The notes beneath the pieces are model-generated. The model was not told the origin of the DNA, made no database searches, and was given only the letters and a program-made list of their open reading frames with translations. Positions 26,184 through 34,256 of a DNA stretch of 64,000 bases are shown piece by piece. Origin of the DNA: Conexibacter arvalis (GTDB lineage: Bacteria > Actinomycetota > Thermoleophilia > Solirubrobacterales > Solirubrobacteraceae). The position numbers and the translations under genes were made by a program. Numbering within the stretch: the first letter of the stretch is position 1; each line of letters starts with the position of its first letter. The stretch is from contig NZ_JACHNU010000009.1 of NCBI RefSeq assembly GCF_014199525.1, forward strand, positions 25,253 through 89,252, given 5' to 3'.

Positions 26184-27706
26184 CGCGCCACGCTCCCCTC
26201 GGCCGCGGCGGGCGCGCCCTCCCCGCCGCCGGAGTCGATGCGGCTGCCGGCCCCCAGCTGATCCGCGCCGCGCCCGCGGCGCGACAGCTCCAGCGCGGCC
26301 TCGACCAGCAGCGCCGCCGCCTCCGGCGCGAACGGCGCCGCCTGGTCGTAGTGGCGCTGCGCAAGCGTCGGCTCATAGCCGCCGAACGGGTGCTCGCGCG
26401 CCGTCGCGACGTAGCCGACGACGTCGTTGGTGTAGCCGAGCGCGAAGGTGAAGTCGGCCTGCGAGCGCTCCTTCAGCTCCAGCCCCAGCTCGCAGAACGG
26501 CTCGCATGGCAGGCCGATCAGCTCGATCCCGCCGATCGCGATCCGCTGGACGGCGGTCGTCACCTCCTCGCCCGCGCTGCTGGCGTCGATCCGCGCGACC
26601 ATCGCACGTGCCCAGTCGGCGTGGAACAGCGATGGGTTCCACTCCTCGCGCGGGCGCCCCTCGGCCCGCAGCCGCTCCACTCTCGCCTCCAGCTCGGCTG
26701 CGAGCGCCGCCATCTCCTCGCGGCTCGGCGGCTGCTTCAGCGGCAGGCGCACCTCCAGCTCGGCCGCCGCCAGCCGCGGCGCGGTCGGCGCCCCCTCCTG
26801 CACGGAGACCGGCTGCCGGCGCCACAGCGCGAACGGCACCGCCGACATGAACGGCACCTGCCGCGGAGCCGTCGGCACCGCCTCGGCCCGCTCGCGCGCC
26901 TCCAGCGCCGCGAGCGCGATCCCCTCGCCGAAGCGCCGCTCGGGACCCGTGCGGTCGAAGAGCGCTTCCAGCGGCATCACGTTGCCGGCGCAGCCCTGCA
27001 GGAAGAGGCACTCGCCGCCGGTCCACGCCCGCACCCGCTCGCGCAGCGGTCCGACGAAGTCCGAGGATGCCTCCTGCACCTTGGGCCCGACGACCACCGG
27101 ATGGGCGGCGTAGGCAACGACGGTCGCCAGCGCACGCCTGTCGGCGGCGTCGACGCGCAGCACGTCGACGTCGTGGTCGCAGGCCTCCTCCGGGTTCCAG
27201 CCGATGATCGTCGTGCCGCCGCTGCGCTGCCGGCGGTTGACGTTCAGCTCGCAGCGGCCGCGCGCGGCGGCGACCGCCGCCGGCGCCAGCCGCGCCGCCG
27301 CCTCGCCCGCGACCGCGGCGACGCGCTCGACCAGGCTCTCCGCGTAGGCGATCTCCTCCGGCCGCTCGGCCAGCTCGCCGCCAGCCTTCCGCAGCCCGGG
27401 TGCGAGCGGCATCGCGTGCGTGTGGCTGCTGTTGAGCAGGACTGCCTCGACCGCACAGCCGGCCGCGCGCGCCACCGCGGCGCGCATCCGCCGGCCCCAA
27501 TCGCCGCGCGTCCAGGTGTAGTCGATGCCGACCAGCGCGACGCGCCGCGCGCCGTCGTCGAGCACGAGCGCCGTCGCCTCGCACGGCTCGCCGACGCCCT
27601 CGCTCGGCTGCCACCGCTTCAGGTAGCCCATCAGGTCCATGCCGGGCGGCGGCGCGATCGACGCCGACGCAGCCCCGGCCCGCAGGCCTTCCTCGCCGCC
27701 GCTCAT
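26180..27706 (-). CDS. neutral/alkaline ceramidase-like hydrolase
   Basis: 508 aa. The sequence follows the neutral/alkaline non-lysosomal ceramidase N-terminal domain: a SIAPPPGMDLMGY opening, VALVGIDYTW, the zinc-binding NSSHTHAMP (about 115-123) and FLQGCAGNVMP. No signal peptide is seen, so it is cytosolic, unlike true secreted ceramidases. The immunoglobulin-like C-terminal domain of ceramidases appears to be missing. In a sugar operon it may hydrolyse an amide or lactone of a sugar derivative (inference). Coupled by 4-base overlaps on both sides. Confidence 0.72.
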   Translation of the reverse strand: MSGGEEGLRAGAASASIAPPPGMDLMGYLKRWQPSEGVGEPCEATALVLDDGARRVALVGIDYTWTRGDWGRRMRAAVARAAGCAVEAVLLNSSHTHAMPLAPGLRKAGGELAERPEEIAYAESLVERVAAVAGEAAARLAPAAVAAARGRCELNVNRRQRSGGTTIIGWNPEEACDHDVDVLRVDAADRRALATVVAYAAHPVVVGPKVQEASSDFVGPLRERVRAWTGGECLFLQGCAGNVMPLEALFDRTGPERRFGEGIALAALEARERAEAVPTAPRQVPFMSAVPFALWRRQPVSVQEGAPTAPRLAAAELEVRLPLKQPPSREEMAALAAELEARVERLRAEGRPREEWNPSLFHADWARAMVARIDASSAGEEVTTAVQRIAIGGIELIGLPCEPFCELGLELKERSQADFTFALGYTNDVVGYVATAREHPFGGYEPTLAQRHYDQAAPFAPEAAALLVEAALELSRRGRGADQLGAGSRIDSGGGEGAPAAAEGSVAR

Positions 27707-28479
27707 GCCGCCTCGCCCTCCTCGTAGCCGGCCATCAGCGCGATCAGCCGGTCCTGTCTCAGCTCGGCCGCCGTCATGTCGGCGACCTTGCGGCCGTGGC
27801 GCAGGACGACGACGCGGTCGGCGACCTCCATCACGTGGGGCATGATGTGGGTGATCAGCACGACGCCGACGCCGCTCTGCGCGATCCGTCTGGCGACCTG
27901 CAGGACCGCCTCCGACTGTCTGACGCCGAGCGCCGCCGTCGGCTCGTCCATGAACAGCACGTCGGTAGCCCACGACGCGGCGCGCGCGACGGCGACGCCC
28001 TGCTGCTGGCCGCCCGACATGCGGCCGACCGGCGTGCCGGTCAGCGCCGGCAGCCGCACGCCGAGTCTGCTCAGCTGGTCGGTCGCGCGGCGCGTCATCT
28101 CGCGCCGGTCGAGGATCCCCAACGGCTTCAGCAGCCCGCCGCGGACGATCTCGCGCCCAAGGTAGAGGTTGGCGATCACGTCGCGATTGGGCGCGAGCGC
28201 GAGGTCCTGGTAGGTCGTCTCGATCCCGCGCTCGCGCGCGTCGTGGGGGCCGTGGAGCTGGATCGCTCTGCCGCGGTGGACGATCTCGCCGGCGTCCGGG
28301 CGGATCGCGCCCGACAGCATCTTCACCAGCGTCGACTTGCCGGCCCCGTTGTCGCCGACCAGCGCCATCACCTCGCCGCGGCGGATCTCCAGGTCCATCC
28401 CGGCGGCGGCGACGACCGGCCCGTAGTGCTTTCGCAGGCCGCGGGCCTCCAGCACGACCTCCCCTGCTGCGGTGCTCAT
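27703..28479 (-). CDS. sugar ABC transporter ATPase (CUT2 type)
   Basis: 258 aa, a single ATPase domain instead of the duplicated RbsA form, as in FrcA-like proteins. Walker A GDNGAGKST at about 42-50, Q-loop TYQDLAL, signature MSGGQQQG, Walker B VLFMDEPTA and switch His in LITHIM. It powers import with the permease encoded just upstream. The start overlaps the permease stop by four bases; the stop overlaps the ceramidase-like gene. Confidence 0.93.
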   Translation of the reverse strand: MSTAAGEVVLEARGLRKHYGPVVAAAGMDLEIRRGEVMALVGDNGAGKSTLVKMLSGAIRPDAGEIVHRGRAIQLHGPHDARERGIETTYQDLALAPNRDVIANLYLGREIVRGGLLKPLGILDRREMTRRATDQLSRLGVRLPALTGTPVGRMSGGQQQGVAVARAASWATDVLFMDEPTAALGVRQSEAVLQVARRIAQSGVGVVLITHIMPHVMEVADRVVVLRHGRKVADMTAAELRQDRLIALMAGYEEGEAA

Positions 28480-29486
28480 CGCGTCTCCTTGCGCTTGCGG
28501 CGGACCTCGTCGAAGACGACGGCGATCAGCAGCGCCGTGCCCTGCACGATCATCTGCCAGTAGGAGGGCGCCGACAGCAGCGTCAGGCCGTTGTTGATGA
28601 CGCCGAGCAGCAGCACGCCCAGCAGCGTCCCGACGACGGTGCCGCGGCCGCCCATCAGCGCGGTGCCCCCAAGGATCACGGCGGCCAGCACGGTCAGCTC
28701 GATCCCTTGGCCGGCGATCGGGATCGCCGCGCCGGAGATGCCGATCAGCAGGACGCCGGCGACCGCCGCCGACAGCGCCGACAGGACGTAGACCAGGATC
28801 CGCGTGCGGTCGACGCGGACGCCCGCGAGCCGGGCCGCCGCGAGGTTGCCGCCGATCGCGTAGACGTTGGAGCCGAAGCGCGTGAAGCGCAGCAGGCAGA
28901 AGGCGAGCAGGAACATCCCCGCGAGCACGTAGACCGGCAGCGGGATCCCGAGCAGTCTGTCGCTGCCGAGCGCGACGATCGTCGGGTCGTCGACCGGCGT
29001 CGACTTCGCGCCGCCGCCGCTCCACGCGTAGGTGATGCCGCGGAACGCGAACTGCGTCCCGATCGTGACGATGAACGGGTTGATCCCGACGCCGACGATC
29101 AGCAGGCCGTTGACGAGCCCGCAGCCGGCGCCGACGACGAGCGCGAATGCGATCGCGGCGCCGGCGGTGTAGCCGGCGTCGAGCGCGGTCGCCATCGCCC
29201 AACCCGCGAGCACCAGCACCGCGCCGAGCGACAGGTCCAGGCCGCCGCCGATCAGCACGATCGTCGTGAACGCGGCCATCACGCCGGAGACCGCGACGGC
29301 GGTGCCGATGTTGGCGAAGTTCTCGCCCTGGAGGAAGTACGGGCTCTGCATGCTGATGATCACGCAGGCGACGACGAGCATGCCCGACAGGCCGAGCTGC
29401 TCGGGCGCGACGCGTCCGAGCAGTGCTCGGACGCGCCCGCCGTCACGGGTATCCGGAGCGTTGCCCGGATAGGTGGAGGCTTCCAT
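28476..29486 (-). CDS. sugar ABC transporter permease (RbsC type)
   Basis: 336 aa with about ten membrane helices and the BPD_transp_2 family pattern: GLDLSLGAV, NPFIVTIGTQFAFRGITY, FGSNVYAIGGNLAAARLAGVRVDR and GGTALMGGRGTVVGTLLG. It forms the membrane channel of a CUT2 importer for monosaccharides such as ribose, fructose or rhamnose. It follows the substrate-binding lipoprotein gene by 24 bases. Confidence 0.92.
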   Translation of the reverse strand: MEASTYPGNAPDTRDGGRVRALLGRVAPEQLGLSGMLVVACVIISMQSPYFLQGENFANIGTAVAVSGVMAAFTTIVLIGGGLDLSLGAVLVLAGWAMATALDAGYTAGAAIAFALVVGAGCGLVNGLLIVGVGINPFIVTIGTQFAFRGITYAWSGGGAKSTPVDDPTIVALGSDRLLGIPLPVYVLAGMFLLAFCLLRFTRFGSNVYAIGGNLAAARLAGVRVDRTRILVYVLSALSAAVAGVLLIGISGAAIPIAGQGIELTVLAAVILGGTALMGGRGTVVGTLLGVLLLGVINNGLTLLSAPSYWQMIVQGTALLIAVVFDEVRRKRKETR

Positions 29487-29510
29487 CGGTTTCCCTCAGA
29501 CCGTCCGTCG

Positions 29511-30656
29511 CTAGCCGTGGATGACGCCCGGCGCCATGTAGACCTGCTCGGGCACCGGGTTGCCGGCGGCGATGTCGGCCGCCAGCGGGATCAGCAGCTC
29601 GCCGCGGCGCTCCGGATACTGCGTCACGTCGCCGACGAAGATCGGGTCGCCCTCCTCGATCAGCTTCAGGTTGGGCGGGTCGGCGTCGATGCCGACGAGC
29701 GCCGCGTTCTCCCCCATGCCCTTCGTCTTCAGCGCCGTGTGCATGCCGAGCGCGCGCATGTCGTTGATCGCGTTGCCGACGACGTGCTTGGCCTGCGGGT
29801 GCGCGGTCAGCCAGTCGGTCATTCTCTGGCGCGCCTGCTCGGAGCCCTGCTGCGTCTGGCAGTTGAGCATCTCGTAGTTGTCGGCGGGGATCTCCGGGAA
29901 CTGCGCTCTGATCCCTCTGTGGAAGTAGGCGACGCGGTCGTAGGGCGTGCCGGCGTCGGTGCCGACGTCGGCGTCGGCGCAGGAGACGACCCACGTCTCG
30001 GCGAGGTCCCAGCCGCGCTCTCTGATCACGGTGCCCGCGTACTCCGCCGCGACGGTCCCCATGTCACCCTGGCGGACGCCGAAGAAGACGGTGTTCTCCG
30101 GCGGCGCGAGGTCGAGCACGACCGTCGGCAGGCAGGCCCCCGAGAACGTCTTCATGATCTGCGGGTAGAGGTTGGCGATCACGTTCATGCTGAGCACCGC
30201 GTCGGGCTTCAGCTGCGCGACCGCCTTCGCGACGTTGATCGGCTCGCTCGTGCTCGGGTACTTGTTGTCGAACAGCTTGAGCTCGGCGCCCGTTCTGCCG
30301 GCGACCGCCTGCACGCCTCTGTTCTGCTTGACGTCGAACGGCAGCTCGGTCGTCTCGGGGGTGTAGGCGATCGTCACGCCCTGCGCGTCGGCCGCGGCCG
30401 ACGGGTCCCACTGCTGCGGGTGGTCGGAGGCCGGCTCGAACGAGCAGCTCTCTCTGTTCCAGGCGACCCATCTCTCCGGCGTGCCGGCCAGTCTCGGCGC
30501 ACCTGACTCACCGGCGCCCTGCTGCTCGGTCGTGACCGCCGGCGTCGTGCCGGCGGCCGCCGTCTCGGGCTCGTCGTCCTTCTTGACCCCGCAAGCTGCC
30601 AACGTCATGCACGCCAGCGCGGCAGCGCCCGCGCCGAACAACGTCTCTCGCTTCAT
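29511..30656 (-). CDS. sugar-binding lipoprotein of the ABC transporter
   Basis: 381 aa. Lipobox LAAC with Cys22 after a short hydrophobic segment, a Thr/Gly-rich tether (about 30-60), then a periplasmic-binding-protein-like I/ribose-type fold with VTIAYTPETTELPFDVKQNRG and GMGENAALVGIDADPPN. It would capture the sugar outside the membrane and deliver it to the permease. GGAGAG lies close upstream of the ATG. A 53-base gap separates it from the rhamnonate-dehydratase-like gene, with no obvious terminator. Confidence 0.9.
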   Translation of the reverse strand: MKRETLFGAGAAALACMTLAACGVKKDDEPETAAAGTTPAVTTEQQGAGESGAPRLAGTPERWVAWNRESCSFEPASDHPQQWDPSAAADAQGVTIAYTPETTELPFDVKQNRGVQAVAGRTGAELKLFDNKYPSTSEPINVAKAVAQLKPDAVLSMNVIANLYPQIMKTFSGACLPTVVLDLAPPENTVFFGVRQGDMGTVAAEYAGTVIRERGWDLAETWVVSCADADVGTDAGTPYDRVAYFHRGIRAQFPEIPADNYEMLNCQTQQGSEQARQRMTDWLTAHPQAKHVVGNAINDMRALGMHTALKTKGMGENAALVGIDADPPNLKLIEEGDPIFVGDVTQYPERRGELLIPLAADIAAGNPVPEQVYMAPGVIHG

Positions 30657-30709
30657 CTTCTCTCCGTTCTCTCACAGTGCAGACGCGCAGTGACGGTCTG
30701 CGCTCTCAC

Positions 30710-31921
30710 TCAATTGAGTTCGAGCAGCTCCTGCAGCCGGGCGTCGTCGAGCGTCACGCCGAGCCCCGGCCCACGCTTGAGCCGGATCGTCCCGTGGTGG
30801 GCCCGCGGCTCGTCGGGAAACAGCATCCACCACACCTGGTCCTCGTCGAATCTGCCGTCGTCCCCCGGCGGCGGCATGTACTCGACCATCGGCGTCGCGA
30901 AGCTCGCGGCGGCGACCTGGAGGTTGTGCGCGACCCCGAGGTGCGGGATCACGTCGAGTCCGAACGTCTCCCCCAGCGCCCACACCCGGCGCGCCTCGGT
31001 GATCCCGCCGAGGCGGTTGACGTCCGGTTGCAGCACGTCGACCGCGCCCGCGGTCACGAGGTCGCGGAAGCCGAAGCGGGTCGCCTCGTGCTCGCCCGCG
31101 GCGATCGGCGTGTCGACCGCCGCGCGCACCCGTGCGAGGCCCGGGATCTCGTCCGGCATCACCGGCTCCTCGACCCAGCGCAGGCGGATGCCCGCGTCCT
31201 CGATCGCGCGGATGCAGCGGATCGCGTAGCCGGCGTCCCAGCCCATGTAGGCGTCGGCCATCTGCTCGACGCCGGGCCCGATCGCGTCGGCGACCGTCTT
31301 GACCAGCTCGACGTTGCGGCGGATCCCGTCGCGGCCGTCGGAGGGCCCGTATGCGAGCCGCTGCTTGACGGCGCCGAAGCCCTGCTCGACGTAGCCGCGC
31401 GCCTCGGCGGCGAGCGCGTCGAGGTCGTCGGTGGCGTAGAGGCGGCTGGCGTAGGCGGGGATCTCGCTGCGGACCGCGCCGCCGAGCAGCTCGTGCAGCG
31501 GCCGCTCCAACTGCCGCGCGTGCAGGTCCCACAGCGCGACGTCGAGCGCGCTGATCGCGTGCATCACGACGCCGCGGCGGCCGACGTTGACCGTCGCGCG
31601 GAACATCGTCTCCCACAGGCGGTTGACCTCGGCCGGCCGCGCGCCGAGCACGACCGGCGCGAGCTGCTCGATCACCGGGACGGTCGCCGGACTGCCGAAG
31701 CCGGCGGTGCCGACCCCTTCTCGGCCGTCGGCGTCCTCGAGCCGCACGACGACCGCCCAGCTCGCCGCGGGCGGCAGGCCGGCGGTCGCGTCGCCGCGCA
31801 GCAGCCGCTCGGCGCCCTCGATCCCGGTCAGCGGCGTCACGAGCGGCCGCGGCCCGCCGAGCACCGGCGGCTCGCCGGCCGGCAGCATCGCGACGCGCAC
31901 GCGCACGATCGGGCTGCTCAT
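30710..31921 (-). CDS. rhmD: L-rhamnonate dehydratase-like enolase-superfamily enzyme
   Basis: 403 aa. C-terminal barrel motifs match L-rhamnonate dehydratases closely: KQRLAYGPSDG (Lys region), DAYMGWD, RWVEEPVMPD, AAGEHE (metal ligands Asp/Glu/Glu), LQPDVNRLGGIT and PHLGVAHN (catalytic His). These enzymes dehydrate L-rhamnonate to 2-keto-3-deoxy-L-rhamnonate in the non-phosphorylative rhamnose route. A secreted alpha-L-rhamnosidase with the same predicted operator lies upstream, which supports this call. Other 6-deoxy or aldonic acids remain possible. Coupled to the aminotransferase gene by ATGA. Confidence 0.78.
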   Translation of the reverse strand: MSSPIVRVRVAMLPAGEPPVLGGPRPLVTPLTGIEGAERLLRGDATAGLPPAASWAVVVRLEDADGREGVGTAGFGSPATVPVIEQLAPVVLGARPAEVNRLWETMFRATVNVGRRGVVMHAISALDVALWDLHARQLERPLHELLGGAVRSEIPAYASRLYATDDLDALAAEARGYVEQGFGAVKQRLAYGPSDGRDGIRRNVELVKTVADAIGPGVEQMADAYMGWDAGYAIRCIRAIEDAGIRLRWVEEPVMPDEIPGLARVRAAVDTPIAAGEHEATRFGFRDLVTAGAVDVLQPDVNRLGGITEARRVWALGETFGLDVIPHLGVAHNLQVAAASFATPMVEYMPPPGDDGRFDEDQVWWMLFPDEPRAHHGTIRLKRGPGLGVTLDDARLQELLELN

Positions 31922-33246
31922 GCGAGCACGCCCTCCTCGGCCAGCTCGCGCAGGACCTCCTCGGCGACCTCCAGCGTGCGGTCGACGTCCTCCTCGGTGT
32001 GCGCGTCGGAGACGTGGTTGCGCTTGAGGCTGAGCGGCAGCATCAGGATCCCGCGCTCGGTCATCCGCCGGTGGAAGGCGACGTAGGCGGCGTCGTCGTT
32101 GCGCATCAGGTCGCGATAGCCCCGGATCGGGCCGTCCATGAAGTAGAGGCAGAAGACCGACCCGAAGCCGGCCGCGGTCGCCGCGATCCCCAGCTCGTCG
32201 GCGATCCGCTGCAGGCCCTCGCGCATGCGCGCGCCGAGCGCGTGGACGCGCGGGTAGAAGTCGTCGCCGTGGTCGCGCAGGTGGGTCATGGTCGCGACCG
32301 CCGCCGCCATCCCGACGGCGTGGCCGTTGAAGGTGCCGGCGACGACGACGTCGCCGCCCGCGGAGCTGAACCGCTCCATCAGCTCGCGGCGGCCGCCGAT
32401 GCCGGCGACGGGATAGCCGTTGGCGATCCCCTTGCCGAAGGTCGTCAGGTCGGGCTCCAGCTCCAGCACCGCCTGGTAGCCGCCGAGCCCGTGGCGGAAG
32501 CCGGTGATCACCTCGTCGCAGATCAGCAGCGCGCCTTCGCGGCGGGTCAGCTCGCGCAGGCCGTCGGAGAACTCGCGCGTCGGCAGCAGCGCGCCGACGT
32601 TGTGCGGGATCGCCTCGAAGATGACGGCGGCGATCTGCTCGGGGTACTCGTCGAACAGCGCCTGCACCGAGCCGACGTCGTTGTACTCGGCGATCAGCGT
32701 CGCCGCGAAGGCGTCGGGCAGGATTCCGGCGGAGAGCGGGTCGAGCTTGTAGGCCCGCTCCGGCGGCGAGATCACGTTGCGCGCGACGGCGTCGTGCCAG
32801 CCGTGGAAGTTGCCCTGGAACTTGACGACGTAGCGGCGCCCGGTGATCGCGCGGGCGAGGCGGACCGCCTGCAGCGTCGCCTCGGTGCCGGTGTTGGTCG
32901 CCAGCGACGTGTCGACCGACGCGATCGACTCGCAGACCAGCCGCCCGTACTCGACCTCCAGCTCGGTGACCCCGTAGCCGGTCAGGTCGATGCGGCCGAT
33001 CGTCTCGCGCACCGGCTCGTCGACGCGCGGGTCGCAGTGGCCGAGCAGGATCGCGCCGAAGGCGGCGTGGTAGTCGAGGTACTCGCGCCCGTCGGCGTCC
33101 CACATCCGTGCGCCCTCGGCCCGCGTGAACGCCCACGGCGCGCCGACCGCCCGCGTCGCCGAGTTCACCCCGCCGGGGATGACCGCGCACGCGGCATCGA
33201 AGATCGCACGGCTCGCCGAGCCGACGTCGGTCGCTCCTTCGCCCAT
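31918..33246 (-). CDS. class-III PLP aminotransferase, glutamate-1-semialdehyde aminomutase-like
   Basis: 442 aa. Fold-type I PLP enzyme: GGVNSATRAVG near the N terminus, NTGTEATLQAVRLAR, FEAIPHNVGAL, LICDEVITGFRHG, and the Schiff-base Lys in TFGKGIANGYPVAGIGG. Sequence style is that of glutamate-1-semialdehyde 2,1-aminomutase, but first position in a sugar operon with a dehydratase, transporter and glutamate dehydrogenase argues for amination or isomerisation of a sugar-derived keto compound instead of haem synthesis (inference). A predicted promoter and IclR-type operator lie 60-110 bases upstream. Confidence 0.8.
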   Translation of the reverse strand: MGEGATDVGSASRAIFDAACAVIPGGVNSATRAVGAPWAFTRAEGARMWDADGREYLDYHAAFGAILLGHCDPRVDEPVRETIGRIDLTGYGVTELEVEYGRLVCESIASVDTSLATNTGTEATLQAVRLARAITGRRYVVKFQGNFHGWHDAVARNVISPPERAYKLDPLSAGILPDAFAATLIAEYNDVGSVQALFDEYPEQIAAVIFEAIPHNVGALLPTREFSDGLRELTRREGALLICDEVITGFRHGLGGYQAVLELEPDLTTFGKGIANGYPVAGIGGRRELMERFSSAGGDVVVAGTFNGHAVGMAAAVATMTHLRDHGDDFYPRVHALGARMREGLQRIADELGIAATAAGFGSVFCLYFMDGPIRGYRDLMRNDDAAYVAFHRRMTERGILMLPLSLKRNHVSDAHTEEDVDRTLEVAEEVLRELAEEGVLA

Positions 33247-33305
33247 CCTGCTCTCCTTGCTCTCCTGATGCCGTCGGCTCGACGGCGACCACTCGCGGAA
33301 CGACA

Positions 33306-33320
33306 TGGAACGTCGTTCCG
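33306..33320. promoter_or_regulatory. IclR-type operator of the sugar operon
   Basis: TGGAACGTCGTTCCG, a near-perfect palindrome with arms GGAAC/GTTCC and a 3-base centre. It lies directly downstream of the proposed -10, over the expected transcription start. It matches sites at 34166-34180 (12 of 15) and 37968-37982 (11 of 15). Confidence 0.65.
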
Positions 33321-33325
33321 CGTTA

Positions 33326-33354
33326 ACCGTAGGGGAGCGAGGGGACGGCGTCAA
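33326..33354 (-). promoter_or_regulatory. promoter of the sugar operon
   Basis: Minus-strand -35 TTGACG (33349-33354, overlapping the IclR stop codon) and -10 TACGGT (33326-33331), spacer 17 bases. The operator follows immediately, so bound regulator should block RNA polymerase. Confidence 0.6.
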
Positions 33355-34181
33355 GCAGCCGGGACCGAATCGGTCGGCGCGAGGCTGCGGGCTGTGATCC
33401 GCAGCGCGTTGATGAGCGCCGGGTGCGCCTCGATCCGCGCCGCGGTCGCGCGCAGGTGGGCGAGGATCCGATCGTGCTCGGAGGGCGCCAGCTCGCTCGC
33501 CGCGCCGGCCGTGCTGAGCGCCGCGACGCACTCGCCGCCGCTCGTCAGCGGCACGGCCAGGCAGCGGACCCCGACCGCCCCCTCCTCGTCGTCGAACGAG
33601 TAGCCGCGCTCGCGCGTCTCCTCGAGGTCGGCGACCAGTCGCGCGCGCGTCACGCGCGTGTGCTCGGTGCGTCGCGGATAGGGCTCGCCGGCCGGCAGGT
33701 GGTCGCTCAGTCGCGCCTCGTCGCAGTGGGCCAGGAGCAGCTTGCCGAGCCCGGTGCAGTAGGCGTCGTCGCGAGAGCCGGTGCTGGAGCGGAAGCGCAG
33801 CGGGCGGTCGGGCTCCTCGACGTAGACGTGCAGGACCTGGCGGCCATCGAGCACGCCGAGATTGCAGGTCGCGCCGGTCTCGTCGGCCAGCGCCGACAGC
33901 AGCGGCCGCGCCAGTGCCGGCACGCCGACCGCCTCCAGCCGGTCGCTCGCGAGGTCGATCACCGCGAAGCCGAGCGTCCAGCTGGGGCGCTCGTCGATGC
34001 GCAGCACGAAGCCCTCCTCCTCCAGTACCCCGAGCAGCCGCACGAGCGTGCTCTTCGGGTGGCCGGTGCGCTCGTGCAGCTCCGCCAGCGTGACGCCGTC
34101 GTCGCTGCCTCTGAGCGTGCGGAGGATCTCCAGACCACGCGACAGCGCCCGCGCGTGGTAGTTCGTGGCACGTTGTTCCAT
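33351..34181 (-). CDS. IclR-family transcriptional regulator
   Basis: 276 aa. N-terminal winged helix (about 10-75: SRGLEILRTL, GVTLAELHERTGHPKSTLVRLLGVLEEEGFV) and a C-terminal IclR effector-binding domain with AYCTGLGKLLLAH, RGYSFDDEEGAVGVRCLAVPL. It is placed between the rhamnosidase gene and the sugar operon, and 15-bp matching operators occur at all three promoters, including one over its own start, so it is the probable local and auto-regulator. A TAGGGT -10 only six bases before the ATG suggests a leaderless mRNA. Confidence 0.92.
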   Translation of the reverse strand: MEQRATNYHARALSRGLEILRTLRGSDDGVTLAELHERTGHPKSTLVRLLGVLEEEGFVLRIDERPSWTLGFAVIDLASDRLEAVGVPALARPLLSALADETGATCNLGVLDGRQVLHVYVEEPDRPLRFRSSTGSRDDAYCTGLGKLLLAHCDEARLSDHLPAGEPYPRRTEHTRVTRARLVADLEETRERGYSFDDEEGAVGVRCLAVPLTSGGECVAALSTAGAASELAPSEHDRILAHLRATAARIEAHPALINALRITARSLAPTDSVPAA

Positions 34182-34193
34182 GCCACGACCCTA
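34164..34193 (-). promoter_or_regulatory. IclR gene promoter (-10) with autoregulatory operator
   Basis: -10 TAGGGT at 34188-34193, six bases before the ATG. The inverted repeat CGTGGCA (34164-34170) / TGCCACG (34181-34187) brackets the regulon 15-mer TGGCACGTTGTTCCA at 34166-34180, which covers the start codon. Confidence 0.5.
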
Positions 34194-34256
34194 GCCGACC
34201 GGCCGGGCGGGCGCGCGAATTTCGCGCGCCCGCCGCAGCGGCCGTCCGGCGCCCGT

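Noticed and set aside
31918..33246. Assignment of the aminotransferase as hemL (haem synthesis)
   Set aside because: Sequence style is similar, but no haem gene is near and it heads a regulated sugar operon.
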